Shown: one piece after another, positions 14,133-21,176 of the stretch
Numbering within the stretch: the first letter of the stretch is position 1
How the letters are laid out: each line of letters begins with the position of its first letter
Source of the DNA: CAMBDS01 sp964355675
Lineage (GTDB): Bacteria > Electryoneota > AABM5-125-24 > Hatepunaeales > Hatepunaeaceae
DNA length: 64,000 bases
Assembly: GCA_964355675.1 (NCBI GenBank)
Contig: CAYHEC010000003.1
Span: forward strand, 137,277 to 201,276
Reading direction: 5' to 3'
The notes under the pieces: model-generated
What the model saw: the letters and a program-made list of their open reading frames with translations, nothing else
Told to the model about the DNA's origin: nothing
Database searches by the model: none
Translations under genes and position numbers: made by a program

Positions 14133-15059
14133 ATGGAAGATACACAAAAGGAACGAATAAATGAGTTGGCATTATTTGCCGGAGCTGGTGGGGGAATTCT
14201 CGGATCAATTCTCCTCGGACCTCGCGTCGTCTGCGCGGTCGAGATCAACAGCTTCAGGCGCGAGGTGTTACTCCGACGCCAACGGGACGGCATGTTGCCA
14301 TTGTTCCCGATCTGGGACGATGTTCGCACCTTCGATGGAAAGCTCTGGCGTGGTAAGGTGGATCTCGTTACTGCCGGATTCCCTTGCCAGCCGTTCAGTC
14401 AGGCAGGACTCAAGCTCGGCGAAGACGATCCCCGAAACCTCTGGCCCCAAACCAAGCGAATTATCAGCGAAGTTGCCCCGGCGCAAGTCTTTCTCGAAAA
14501 CGTCCCTGGCATCATGCAAGCCGCAGGCAAGTACTACATTTTCACGGTCCTTGCCGATCTCGCTGAAATTGGTTACGAAGCGCTTCCGCCACTCAAACTT
14601 GGAGCTGGACATATTGGAGCCAATCATCGGCGAAACAGAATCTGGATACTTGCCAACTCCAGTGGTGTCGAGGGGGGATTACAGTTACAGCAAGGGCAAG
14701 AAAGTATTGAAGCTTCAGGGGAAGTTGAGATCGATGCTACCGACAGTCAATCTGACCGATGCGAAGGGCGGAACTCGGAAAAACAGCAAGGGACAAAAGC
14801 AACTCTGCCACGTTGTGAGGATGTACCCAACATTGACCGCTACGGACTGGAAAAACAGGATGACGGGGTTTCGGAAGAGCAATCTTCAACTGGCGGTTGG
14901 TGGACAGTTGAACCCGGACTGGACAGACTGGTTTATGGGATGGCCAATCGGGTGGAGCGCATTGAAGCCCTTGGCGACGGTCAGGTTCCATCAGTGGTTG
15001 CAATGGCATGGAGGTTGTTAAGTGACCCGCCAACTAACACTTGGAATGATCCGACCTGA
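14133..15059 (+). CDS. DNA (cytosine-5) methyltransferase
   Basis: A 308-residue C5-cytosine MTase. Motif I is ALFAGAGGG, motif IV AGFPCQPFSQ (catalytic Cys85), motif VI LENVPGI, motif VIII GANHRRNRIWIL, and the C-terminus (VERIEALGDGQVPSVVAMAW) matches motifs IX/X. ATG 14133 is chosen because AGGGAG lies 5 nt upstream; the frame is open to 14034 but that part lies in the tRNA-like element. Residues about 175-255 are low-complexity (Glu, Gln, Ser), where the alternative frame carries conserved motifs. It may protect phage DNA from host restriction. No cognate endonuclease gene is seen. Confidence 0.9.
   Translation: MEDTQKERINELALFAGAGGGILGSILLGPRVVCAVEINSFRREVLLRRQRDGMLPLFPIWDDVRTFDGKLWRGKVDLVTAGFPCQPFSQAGLKLGEDDPRNLWPQTKRIISEVAPAQVFLENVPGIMQAAGKYYIFTVLADLAEIGYEALPPLKLGAGHIGANHRRNRIWILANSSGVEGGLQLQQGQESIEASGEVEIDATDSQSDRCEGRNSEKQQGTKATLPRCEDVPNIDRYGLEKQDDGVSEEQSSTGGWWTVEPGLDRLVYGMANRVERIEALGDGQVPSVVAMAWRLLSDPPTNTWNDPT
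14161..15021 (+). CDS. Overlapping +1-frame ORF with methyltransferase C-terminal module
   Basis: A 286-codon open frame lies within the methyltransferase gene on the same strand, shifted by +1. Its first 150 residues are Ser/Arg-rich and look like a shadow. From codon 161 the character changes: SGYLPTPVVSRGDY, MYPTLTATDW and GGQLNPDWTDWFMGWPIGW match the module that commonly follows motif VIII in phage cytosine MTases (LPTP..., ATDWK, LNPxWVEWLMGFPxGW). The matching MTase frame there is low-complexity. The module could be reached by a +1 frameshift after motif VIII or by internal starts (ATG 14734, 14821). Its stop directly abuts the next start. Confidence 0.5.
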   Translation: MSWHYLPELVGEFSDQFSSDLASSARSRSTASGARCYSDANGTACCHCSRSGTMFAPSMESSGVVRWISLLPDSLASRSVRQDSSSAKTIPETSGPKPSELSAKLPRRKSFSKTSLASCKPQASTTFSRSLPISLKLVTKRFRHSNLELDILEPIIGETESGYLPTPVVSRGDYSYSKGKKVLKLQGKLRSMLPTVNLTDAKGGTRKNSKGQKQLCHVVRMYPTLTATDWKNRMTGFRKSNLQLAVGGQLNPDWTDWFMGWPIGWSALKPLATVRFHQWLQWHGGC

Positions 15060-15282
15060 CGCCTGCTATTGGTGTGGAAAGGCGCTTTCTGAACGACTTC
15101 CGTCACAGGACGGTAAAATCTTCTGCAACGTGATGATCTCACAGAAAACAGGGCAACAAGTGCATTGGAATTGCTACATCCAGACTCCTGACGGTCTAAA
15201 AATGTTGGAAGATAACCGGACATTTTCAGAGAAAAGTAGAAGGTTCCATCAGGAATATGTCAGAAAATTGGAAGAAAAATAG
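15022..15282 (+). CDS. Small zinc-finger-like protein
   Basis: An 86-residue protein, GTG start preceded by TGGAGG. It overlaps the methyltransferase end by 38 nt. Cysteine and histidine spacing (CYWCG, then C, then HWNCY) suggests a treble-clef or HNH-like zinc site, but no HNH catalytic motif is complete. No family is assigned. Confidence 0.6.
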   Translation: MTRQLTLGMIRPDACYWCGKALSERLPSQDGKIFCNVMISQKTGQQVHWNCYIQTPDGLKMLEDNRTFSEKSRRFHQEYVRKLEEK

Positions 15283-15299
15283 AAAGTTTCAGGTAGATA

Positions 15300-16367
15300 A
15301 TGGCGAAAAAAAGCCTAATGACGCACAGAAAGTTCCTCCGCTTTCGGTCTATCCTTAAGATCCCGAAAGCTCACGCACGAGGATTACTGGAAATGTTATG
15401 GGCATCTTCGTGGGACGCGCTTGATCCATATGTCGGCGATTCCTTTGACATCGAACTCGTAACCGAGTGGTCGAACGACGGAGGTGAATACGGCGAACTA
15501 ACTAAGGCTTTATTGACTTGTGGCGGCGATCACGCAATCGGCTTTATCGAAGAAATTGATAATAAGCCAGGTCACTACCTGATTCATAACTGGGAGGATC
15601 ACCTGCCCGCATGGATACGTGATGAATTAAGCCGGAAGAATAAAGCTGAAGAATTATCCCAAATCAGGCGTGAAGCCGGAAAAAGAGGCGCTGAATCGAA
15701 ATGGCAAAATAATGGCAAACCGATGGCAAACGATGGCAAACAGGAATTTGCCATAATTTTGCCAGAACAGGTAAATGGCAAACCGATGGCAAACGATGGC
15801 AAACAGGAATTTGCCATAATTTTGCCAGAACAGGTAAATGGCAAACCGATGGCAAACGATGGCAAACGACCCGCCCTCCCTAACCTTACCTTACCTAATC
15901 TTAACACACCCCCCCTTACCCCCCCAAGCGGGGGGAATTTGAGTGTGTGTGATTTGAACTCGCCTTCGGCTGAGGGGGGAGACCCCCCTACCCCCCCTAA
16001 GAAGTCAGACCAGGATGAAGACTTCCAAGACGCTCATCGAATTTGCGAATTATTTAAAGATTTCCTGATAGTTAAGAAATTCGACTCGGCATCAAAATCA
16101 CTTGGAATAAATGATATTAACCTAATTTACAAGTCGATTCAGGATGGATCAATACCTACTCGATCTTGGTATGCGGTGATGTATTTCCTGATTTGGCACG
16201 TAGATAAATTTGAATACGGGTTCGCACCAAACAAAATCAAACAGCTTAAACCTGACTATGTCGAGAAAATCCTCGATAAGTCCCGTAAACACGCCGAAGA
16301 ATGGCAATCCAAATTCCCCGAATTCAAGCGAAGGTATGCAATTAAAAAGAAGATAGATAGCTCGTGA
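15300..16367 (+). CDS. Phage replication initiation protein (O-like)
   Basis: A 355-residue protein. The N-terminal 130 residues look like the winged-helix replisome-organiser domain common in phages (MTHRKFLRFRSILKIPK, then AHARGLLEMLWASSW, FIEEIDNKPGHYLIHNWEDH). The centre is a linker made of two and a half 21-residue repeats (NGKPMANDGKQEFAIILPEQ plus V) and Pro-rich sequence. The C-terminal 120 residues are helical and may recruit helicase or loader. Repeats in the DNA of the linker resemble origin iterons, as in lambda gene O. The start ATG follows TTTCAGGTAGATA. Confidence 0.7.
   Translation: MAKKSLMTHRKFLRFRSILKIPKAHARGLLEMLWASSWDALDPYVGDSFDIELVTEWSNDGGEYGELTKALLTCGGDHAIGFIEEIDNKPGHYLIHNWEDHLPAWIRDELSRKNKAEELSQIRREAGKRGAESKWQNNGKPMANDGKQEFAIILPEQVNGKPMANDGKQEFAIILPEQVNGKPMANDGKRPALPNLTLPNLNTPPLTPPSGGNLSVCDLNSPSAEGGDPPTPPKKSDQDEDFQDAHRICELFKDFLIVKKFDSASKSLGINDINLIYKSIQDGSIPTRSWYAVMYFLIWHVDKFEYGFAPNKIKQLKPDYVEKILDKSRKHAEEWQSKFPEFKRRYAIKKKIDSS
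15701..15867 (+). repeat. Iteron-like array, candidate replication origin
   Basis: Ten direct ATGGCAAA boxes (starts 15701, 15712, 15723, 15733, 15775, 15786, 15796, 15838, 15849, 15859) are mostly 10-11 bp apart, so they lie on one helical face. Two inverted TTTGCCAT boxes (15747, 15810) lie between groups. The larger unit is a 63-bp direct repeat (15712-15774, 15775-15837, partial from 15838). C/G-tract hairpins follow (15920-15935 and 15974-15988). The array is inside the replication gene, as expected for a lambda-type origin. Confidence 0.7.
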
Positions 16368-16606
16368 ATCAACAAATTAACCCTATCGAGTCGATAACCG
16401 TACTCGTCGGTAATCGAAAGAAATTACTGGTTATTATCGAGGCTGAGGCTGGACCTGAAATACAGATCGAGCTTTCAGAAGATCAGTCGGCACTTGTTAT
16501 AAAATCAATCGAAGATGGTTGTCGCGGGATAGTCGATGCGCTTAGGGCGGTAATAATTCCCGGAGCCAATAAAAATGACAATTCACAACTGGAGGTATTT
16601 ACATGA
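16364..16606 (+). CDS. Small hypothetical phage protein
   Basis: An 80-residue protein, GTG start overlapping the replication gene stop (GTGA). Mostly beta-strand-like (ESITVLVGNRKKLLVIIEAE) with an acidic helix. No family recognised. Tight spacing to both neighbours supports translation. Confidence 0.55.
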   Translation: MNQQINPIESITVLVGNRKKLLVIIEAEAGPEIQIELSEDQSALVIKSIEDGCRGIVDALRAVIIPGANKNDNSQLEVFT

Positions 16607-16833
16607 GTTCACACACTTCGAGAGCCACTCAACTCGGCTTCGAACTCGGTCAACAGGGCTGGATCGTATCAGGCGATAAGAAGCTTCGGGAGGTACGAAA
16701 CGACTTCGCCATCCAATCGCTGTCAGCGCATGGGTTACACCAGTCTCAAGCGACCATTAGCTCGTTCAAGGCTGGGTACAGCCAAGGCTGGCGACATTCG
16801 GAAAAGAAGGCGGCGGAGGGAATACTCCGTTGA
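16603..16833 (+). CDS. Small hypothetical phage protein
   Basis: A 76-residue protein starting with ATG in a 4-nt overlap (ATGA). Basic and helical (RATQLGFELGQQGWIVSGDK, SSFKAGYSQGWRHSEKK). No recognised family. It is followed by a TTG-started resolvase gene overlapping by 4 nt, so the three genes are translationally coupled. Confidence 0.55.
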   Translation: MSSHTSRATQLGFELGQQGWIVSGDKKLREVRNDFAIQSLSAHGLHQSQATISSFKAGYSQGWRHSEKKAAEGILR

Positions 16834-17366
16834 TAATCGCAATAGACCCAGGCACGACGATGTCGGCAATCGTTAAGATTGAAGGCAAGACTAAGATTGA
16901 GGGTGATAAGATCCCGAACGACGAGCTACTGCGGCAGGTCCGGGCGATGTCACGAGATATTGGCAGTACTGGCGCAACCCTCGTCGTTGAAATGATCGCC
17001 TTCTACGGCAACGACATGCACGCTGGAGGGGAAGTCTTTGAAACTTGCGTGATGATCGGGCGGATAATCGAGGCGTGGCATCCAAACAAAGCCGTCAGGA
17101 TGTACCGTCGTGAGGTGAAATCCCGTCTGTGCGGGTCGATGAAGGCGAAAGATCCGCACGTCCGGCAGGTTATTATCGACCGGTTCGGCGGAAAGGACGC
17201 GGCTATTGGCTTAAAGAAGTCCCAGGGGCCGCTGTACAGGTTCCACAGCGACCTTTGGGCGGCGCTGGCGGTAGGGATGACCTACCTCGATATGCAACAA
17301 TTGACGCCGGTTTGTTGGTCGCCAAAGGCAATCGGACAAACAGCGATGGGAGGGTTGTCTGATTAA
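16830..17366 (+). CDS. RuvC-like Holliday junction resolvase
   Basis: A 178-residue RNase H-fold endonuclease. Acidic catalytic positions are visible: Asp6 in IIAIDPGTT, Glu in TLVVEMIAFYG, and Asp in FHSDLWAALAVGMTY. This is the layout of phage RuvC-like resolvases, which debranch DNA before packaging. TTG start overlapping the previous stop. The last helix is followed by a short Pro-containing tail. Confidence 0.8.
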   Translation: MIIAIDPGTTMSAIVKIEGKTKIEGDKIPNDELLRQVRAMSRDIGSTGATLVVEMIAFYGNDMHAGGEVFETCVMIGRIIEAWHPNKAVRMYRREVKSRLCGSMKAKDPHVRQVIIDRFGGKDAAIGLKKSQGPLYRFHSDLWAALAVGMTYLDMQQLTPVCWSPKAIGQTAMGGLSD

Positions 17367-17550
17367 ATTTGCAAACGAGCAAGATAAGGCAACTGATGCG
17401 CGTTGGAGGTTACTACACACAAGCGAAATTGCGCGGCACTGCGTCGTCTGTAAGGCTCCAATACTTGCGGGTGAAGAGTTTATTGCCCTCGATCCTGAAC
17501 GAAATGCAGGGTGCCTTAAATGCGTGAAATTGGCAATCAATGCAAAATAG
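17362..17550 (+). CDS. Possible Cys4 zinc-finger protein with ATT start
   Basis: An open frame without ATG, GTG or TTG encodes about 62 residues with two well-spaced cysteine pairs (HCVVCKAP and GCLKCVK), typical of a small zinc ribbon. An ATT at 17362 overlaps the resolvase stop and lies 7 nt after a strong GGGAGGG ribosome binding site; CTG 17359 is an alternative. Both the protein pattern and the site argue for a real gene that gene finders would miss. Confidence 0.45.
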   Translation: MKFANEQDKATDARWRLLHTSEIARHCVVCKAPILAGEEFIALDPERNAGCLKCVKLAINAK

Positions 17551-17631
17551 TTAGACTTCTGTCAGAACTCAAGGTATTATATTGCTTTTATTCTCCCTCA
17601 TAGACCTAAAATATTTGAGGGGATTTTCTTT

Positions 17632-17934
17632 TTGGTTGGTGAAGCGATAGCATTCGGCGCGGCGTTCGGGATCGTATTCTTCGGTCTCAATTACGCACTT
17701 GACAAAGCCAAACCGAAGAGCGGTAAGCCTGACTGGACTGGTATTGACCGACCTAAAGTTGAGGTGCTTCAATCCAAAGCCGAAAGGTTGGTTCAGGCCA
17801 CAGTCAATTCCAAGGCGGTGACGATGGATGATGAGTATTTCTTCGCCCTCGAAGCTGATAGAAAGAATAAAGAGCGTGAGGTGTACGCCAATTCAGGCGG
17901 GAGGGCTGACCGTGCGTCAAACACTGACGACTAA
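17632..17934 (+). CDS. Small membrane-anchored phage protein
   Basis: A 100-residue protein with TTG start (GAGGGG upstream). One N-terminal TM helix (GEAIAFGAAFGIVFFGLNYAL) is followed by a basic then charged cytoplasmic region. No family recognised. Its end overlaps the small terminase start. Confidence 0.55.
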   Translation: MVGEAIAFGAAFGIVFFGLNYALDKAKPKSGKPDWTGIDRPKVEVLQSKAERLVQATVNSKAVTMDDEYFFALEADRKNKEREVYANSGGRADRASNTDD

Positions 17935-18391
17935 ACAACAGCGATTTGTCGATGCGTTCGACGGCAACGCCACTGAAGCGGCATTGGCGGCCGGATACTC
18001 AGTTAAAAACCACGACTCATTGCGAAAGCAGGCTCATACCCTACTTCACGATCCCGTGATTTCAGAGGCGATCAAAGCGCGCGAGCAGGTCAAGATGTCA
18101 GCCACAATCGCCAATCGTGAAGAGCGACAGAAGATGTGGACTGATATTATGAATGACCCAAAGCAGTCGATTAACGCTCGCCTGAAGGCGTCAGAATTGC
18201 TCGGAAGGTCATCAGGAGACTTCATTGAGCGGGTTGCATTGACTACCGGGAAGGAATTTAAGGCAATTACCATTATTTTAGCAACCGAAGATATGAATCC
18301 AGCTAATGAGATTGTCGAAGATGCGGCAGAAATAGCGAATGGTGTAATTATTCTTCCTACAACAACTAACGGCAACAGAAAGGCTCATTGA
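17912..18391 (+). CDS. terS: Terminase small subunit
   Basis: A 159-residue DNA-recognition subunit of the packaging motor. The N-terminus has the Terminase_2 HTH pattern: LTTKQQRFVDAFDGNATEAA then LAAGYS, with LLHDPVISEAIKAREQV after it. GTG 17912 is chosen because a GGGAGGG site precedes it and the conserved domain begins there; the frame is open to 17828. Unusually, two structural-type genes lie between it and the large subunit. Confidence 0.85.
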   Translation: MRQTLTTKQQRFVDAFDGNATEAALAAGYSVKNHDSLRKQAHTLLHDPVISEAIKAREQVKMSATIANREERQKMWTDIMNDPKQSINARLKASELLGRSSGDFIERVALTTGKEFKAITIILATEDMNPANEIVEDAAEIANGVIILPTTTNGNRKAH

Positions 18392-19791
18392 TGCCAGGCA
18401 ACGGAGCAATCGGATCGCGGGCTTTAATCATCACCCCCGTTTCAGGCGGAATGGGAATCTCGATTGACAAAGAAGGCGCGATTGGCGATATAGATACCCC
18501 TGTTGCGACCGGGGCGGTCAATTCGACAGATAAACTGTTCGCACGGATCAAGCGGATTGAAACGGCTATCGTCGATGGTTCATTCTCGACGGCGGCAGTA
18601 GAAGCAATCTTGGGCGCACTAACCGACGCCGCGGCTTCCGGTGCTGTAACAAACACCGATACACTTACCGCCTACATTAAGCAGCTTGTGACGGAATTGC
18701 AGGTTGTTGATGCGCTGATTGACACGATCACGACCAACACGGACAGCCTTGAGGCCTCGCTTGGTGGGATTGCCACAGCAACTCACGCCGGGGCGGTTGA
18801 CAACCTAACCACCGCCATCGCTTATATCAAGCAGCTCGTCACCCTTCAAATCGCGGCTGATATTGTTCTTGCTACGATTGCAACCGATACCACTACCGAC
18901 ATTCCTGCTACGATCACGACACTTACTGCCAATCTTGCCACGCTTCAGGCTGAATTCAGCGGTGCGGCTGGCATTGCTTCGTTTCCAGCAGGAGCGGCGG
19001 CGGCTAATGCCGTCTCCCTGGCTGAGGTAGTCCGCTACATTCAGGACCAGTTACTTGCGTTCCGTGCGGAGATCACGGGAACGGCGGGAATTGCGGCATG
19101 GGCAGGCCCGGCGGCGCCGGCGAATAACGTCAGTCTGCACGAGGTAATTCAGAAGCTCTATGTCGATCTACGGGGCGGCGGTGGAGCTTGGCCCGCTGAA
19201 GCATTTCCCGCCAACAACATCGGGATCATGGACGCAATTCTTTATGCGTCGAATGGGATCCGTAAATCGGGCGGCGCGGCATTATCTGCCGCAAAGAGCC
19301 TTGTGGATGCAATAGGATCGAACGGGTTAGTACTCGATTACTCGGCGGGGTCGGCATTGGGGGCGGTTGGCACCCGGTTCAACATCAAAGGCTATGTTAA
19401 ATCCGCCAATATCATAACAGTCGGGGCAGACTTAATCAATGCAGTCGGTGCGAATGACGATTTTTATGTGCATGAAATCCTTTTGGAGACTGATTCTACC
19501 GGCTTAGCAATCGGTACGGATATTGAAATTCGATCAGACTCGTCTTACGGTCTGGCGTTGTTGGCAAAAACGACCGTCGCCAAACTTGGAGCTCTTAAGA
19601 CGATAAGGCTGACGGTCGATGGTGAAACCGGGTACAATTTCAAAGGTCACAGGGTAACGGGCTTGAAGAAGCTGACAATCAACACTACCGGGCTGAATTG
19701 TACCGGGAATGGCATGGTTCAGGTCACACTCCTCTGTGAGCGATTAGCGGCGGGATCTACGGGAGTATTTAACTCAAATCTGGTAGTTTAA
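18391..19791 (+). CDS. Repetitive virion or fibre-like protein
   Basis: A 466-residue protein rich in Ala, Thr and Gly. Helical repeats with TLTAYIKQLVTELQVVDALI and IAYIKQLVTLQIAADIVLAT suggest a coiled-coil fibre stalk. Three copies of a short pattern follow (AWAGPAAPANNVSLHEVIQ type). The C-terminal 130 residues look like a compact beta-rich head. A TTG at 18388 just before the ATG is an alternative start. Location between terS and terL is unusual. A surface fibre or decoration role is inferred only from composition. Confidence 0.6.
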   Translation: MPGNGAIGSRALIITPVSGGMGISIDKEGAIGDIDTPVATGAVNSTDKLFARIKRIETAIVDGSFSTAAVEAILGALTDAAASGAVTNTDTLTAYIKQLVTELQVVDALIDTITTNTDSLEASLGGIATATHAGAVDNLTTAIAYIKQLVTLQIAADIVLATIATDTTTDIPATITTLTANLATLQAEFSGAAGIASFPAGAAAANAVSLAEVVRYIQDQLLAFRAEITGTAGIAAWAGPAAPANNVSLHEVIQKLYVDLRGGGGAWPAEAFPANNIGIMDAILYASNGIRKSGGAALSAAKSLVDAIGSNGLVLDYSAGSALGAVGTRFNIKGYVKSANIITVGADLINAVGANDDFYVHEILLETDSTGLAIGTDIEIRSDSSYGLALLAKTTVAKLGALKTIRLTVDGETGYNFKGHRVTGLKKLTINTTGLNCTGNGMVQVTLLCERLAAGSTGVFNSNLVV

Positions 19792-19817
19792 TAAATAAAA
19801 AACCTGGAGGGAAGAAC

Positions 19818-21173
19818 GTGAAACGGATATTTGGAACTCTGCTGGTAATCCTGCTGGCTTCAAGTTGTGCTTATGCCGCGTTGCCGTCGATGGTCATATC
19901 GGACGGAAAGACCATCACCATGAAGGCGAATGGGCCGCTCGATGTAGCTATCGACGGGATCACATCAACCTATCGCATTGGTGCAATTACCGCGGCCACA
20001 ACTGCCGATGCCAGCGACACGCTGACTATTGCAGAATTCGCCGGACTCGACACCACGATTTACACAGCGTCGGCGCTATCTCCAGCGGCAGGCAATTATG
20101 TGCTGTACGTCGAGTCGGTTGATCTTGAAGATGGTGACACGGTTTTTGTTGGAACTTGGAGGCCTATACGATCAGTGTCGTCAACAGGCGTCGTTGTGGT
20201 TTCGCCTGGCTTCGATGTTTATAACTCAACAGCCGAGCTTGACGTCGGAGACGAAGTTTCGATCAGGCATCGCATTGACATAATGCCGGACATCTCGCGT
20301 TACTACCACGGCTTTGCGCTTAGTGGTGGATCAGGCACGGCGATATTCCCCGATCTAATCGGGAGACCTTACGCGATCCAGATCGGCGCGGCTGTTTACT
20401 GTGTTAAGGATCAGTCAGCAACCACTAATGACTCGGCAACTGCGTGGGTGACCGCGTTCGACGCTTCGATAGGACAGGTGACGTTTGCTCCGGCACACAC
20501 AGCCGCAGTTAACGACGAGTACGTAATCTCATTCGATCCGATCACAAGGGCGTTGGATTGGGGGGCGGCTGGGTATCCCGTAGCCGTTACCGGCGCGTTT
20601 CCGGCAATAAATGTCAGCGACCGCGAGGCAATGCAATTTCTGGCGGACAGTCTTCGAAGGATAAATACTCTTCTCGGAACGTCGTCTGACTCGGCTGGGC
20701 AGGCGACGCTTTGGGGACAAACTCTTGGTGCGGCCAGAAACGCAGGTACACTTAGCACCACTTCAATTCAGACGCTAACCGCAGGTAATGATAGCCTTCT
20801 GTGCTTCACGGTGACGGGAGAGGTTTACGTAACCGACTTGAATCTTGTCATCACAACCGCTGTGGCAAATACACTTGACAGCGCCTATTTCCTTATCGGA
20901 GGGACAAGGATTACGTTTGCCGCCGACATTAAGAACGCGGCTGCCGGAGCGGTATTCGCTGTCGATGGGGTGGCGACGAAGGTTGTCATGGTCGGGGCGG
21001 CCGCTGGGGCAGGAATAACAGCGTTTACGACAGGACCTTACCGGTTTGTTTTGACAAACGGAGCCAAGATCTACCTGACTGACGGAGGCGGTGCTACGGC
21101 GGCGTCTGGAGCGTTTCGGGCAAATATGAAGTGGTATCCAGGTCAAGGCGGCGGATCAGTGGCGGTCAACTAA
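19818..21173 (+). CDS. Exported beta-rich phage protein
   Basis: A 451-residue protein with a Sec signal peptide: MKRIFGTLLVILLASSCAYA, probable cleavage after AYA. The mature part is Thr/Ala/Gly-rich and beta-rich and contains a FPAINVSDREAMQFLADSLR helix like those in the preceding protein. GTG start with GGAGGG upstream. A signal peptide is unexpected in a virion protein; it might instead be displayed on the lysogen surface. No family recognised. Confidence 0.6.
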   Translation: MKRIFGTLLVILLASSCAYAALPSMVISDGKTITMKANGPLDVAIDGITSTYRIGAITAATTADASDTLTIAEFAGLDTTIYTASALSPAAGNYVLYVESVDLEDGDTVFVGTWRPIRSVSSTGVVVVSPGFDVYNSTAELDVGDEVSIRHRIDIMPDISRYYHGFALSGGSGTAIFPDLIGRPYAIQIGAAVYCVKDQSATTNDSATAWVTAFDASIGQVTFAPAHTAAVNDEYVISFDPITRALDWGAAGYPVAVTGAFPAINVSDREAMQFLADSLRRINTLLGTSSDSAGQATLWGQTLGAARNAGTLSTTSIQTLTAGNDSLLCFTVTGEVYVTDLNLVITTAVANTLDSAYFLIGGTRITFAADIKNAAAGAVFAVDGVATKVVMVGAAAGAGITAFTTGPYRFVLTNGAKIYLTDGGGATAASGAFRANMKWYPGQGGGSVAVN

Positions 21174-21176
21174 CTT

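Noticed and set aside
15712..15867. CRISPR-like array
   Set aside because: The 63-bp units are directly joined with no variable spacers and lie inside a coding sequence.
15599..15907. Minus-strand ORF with repeated LPSFAIGLPFTCSGK units
   Set aside because: It is the mirror of the 63-bp iteron-like repeats in the replication gene and has no start context.
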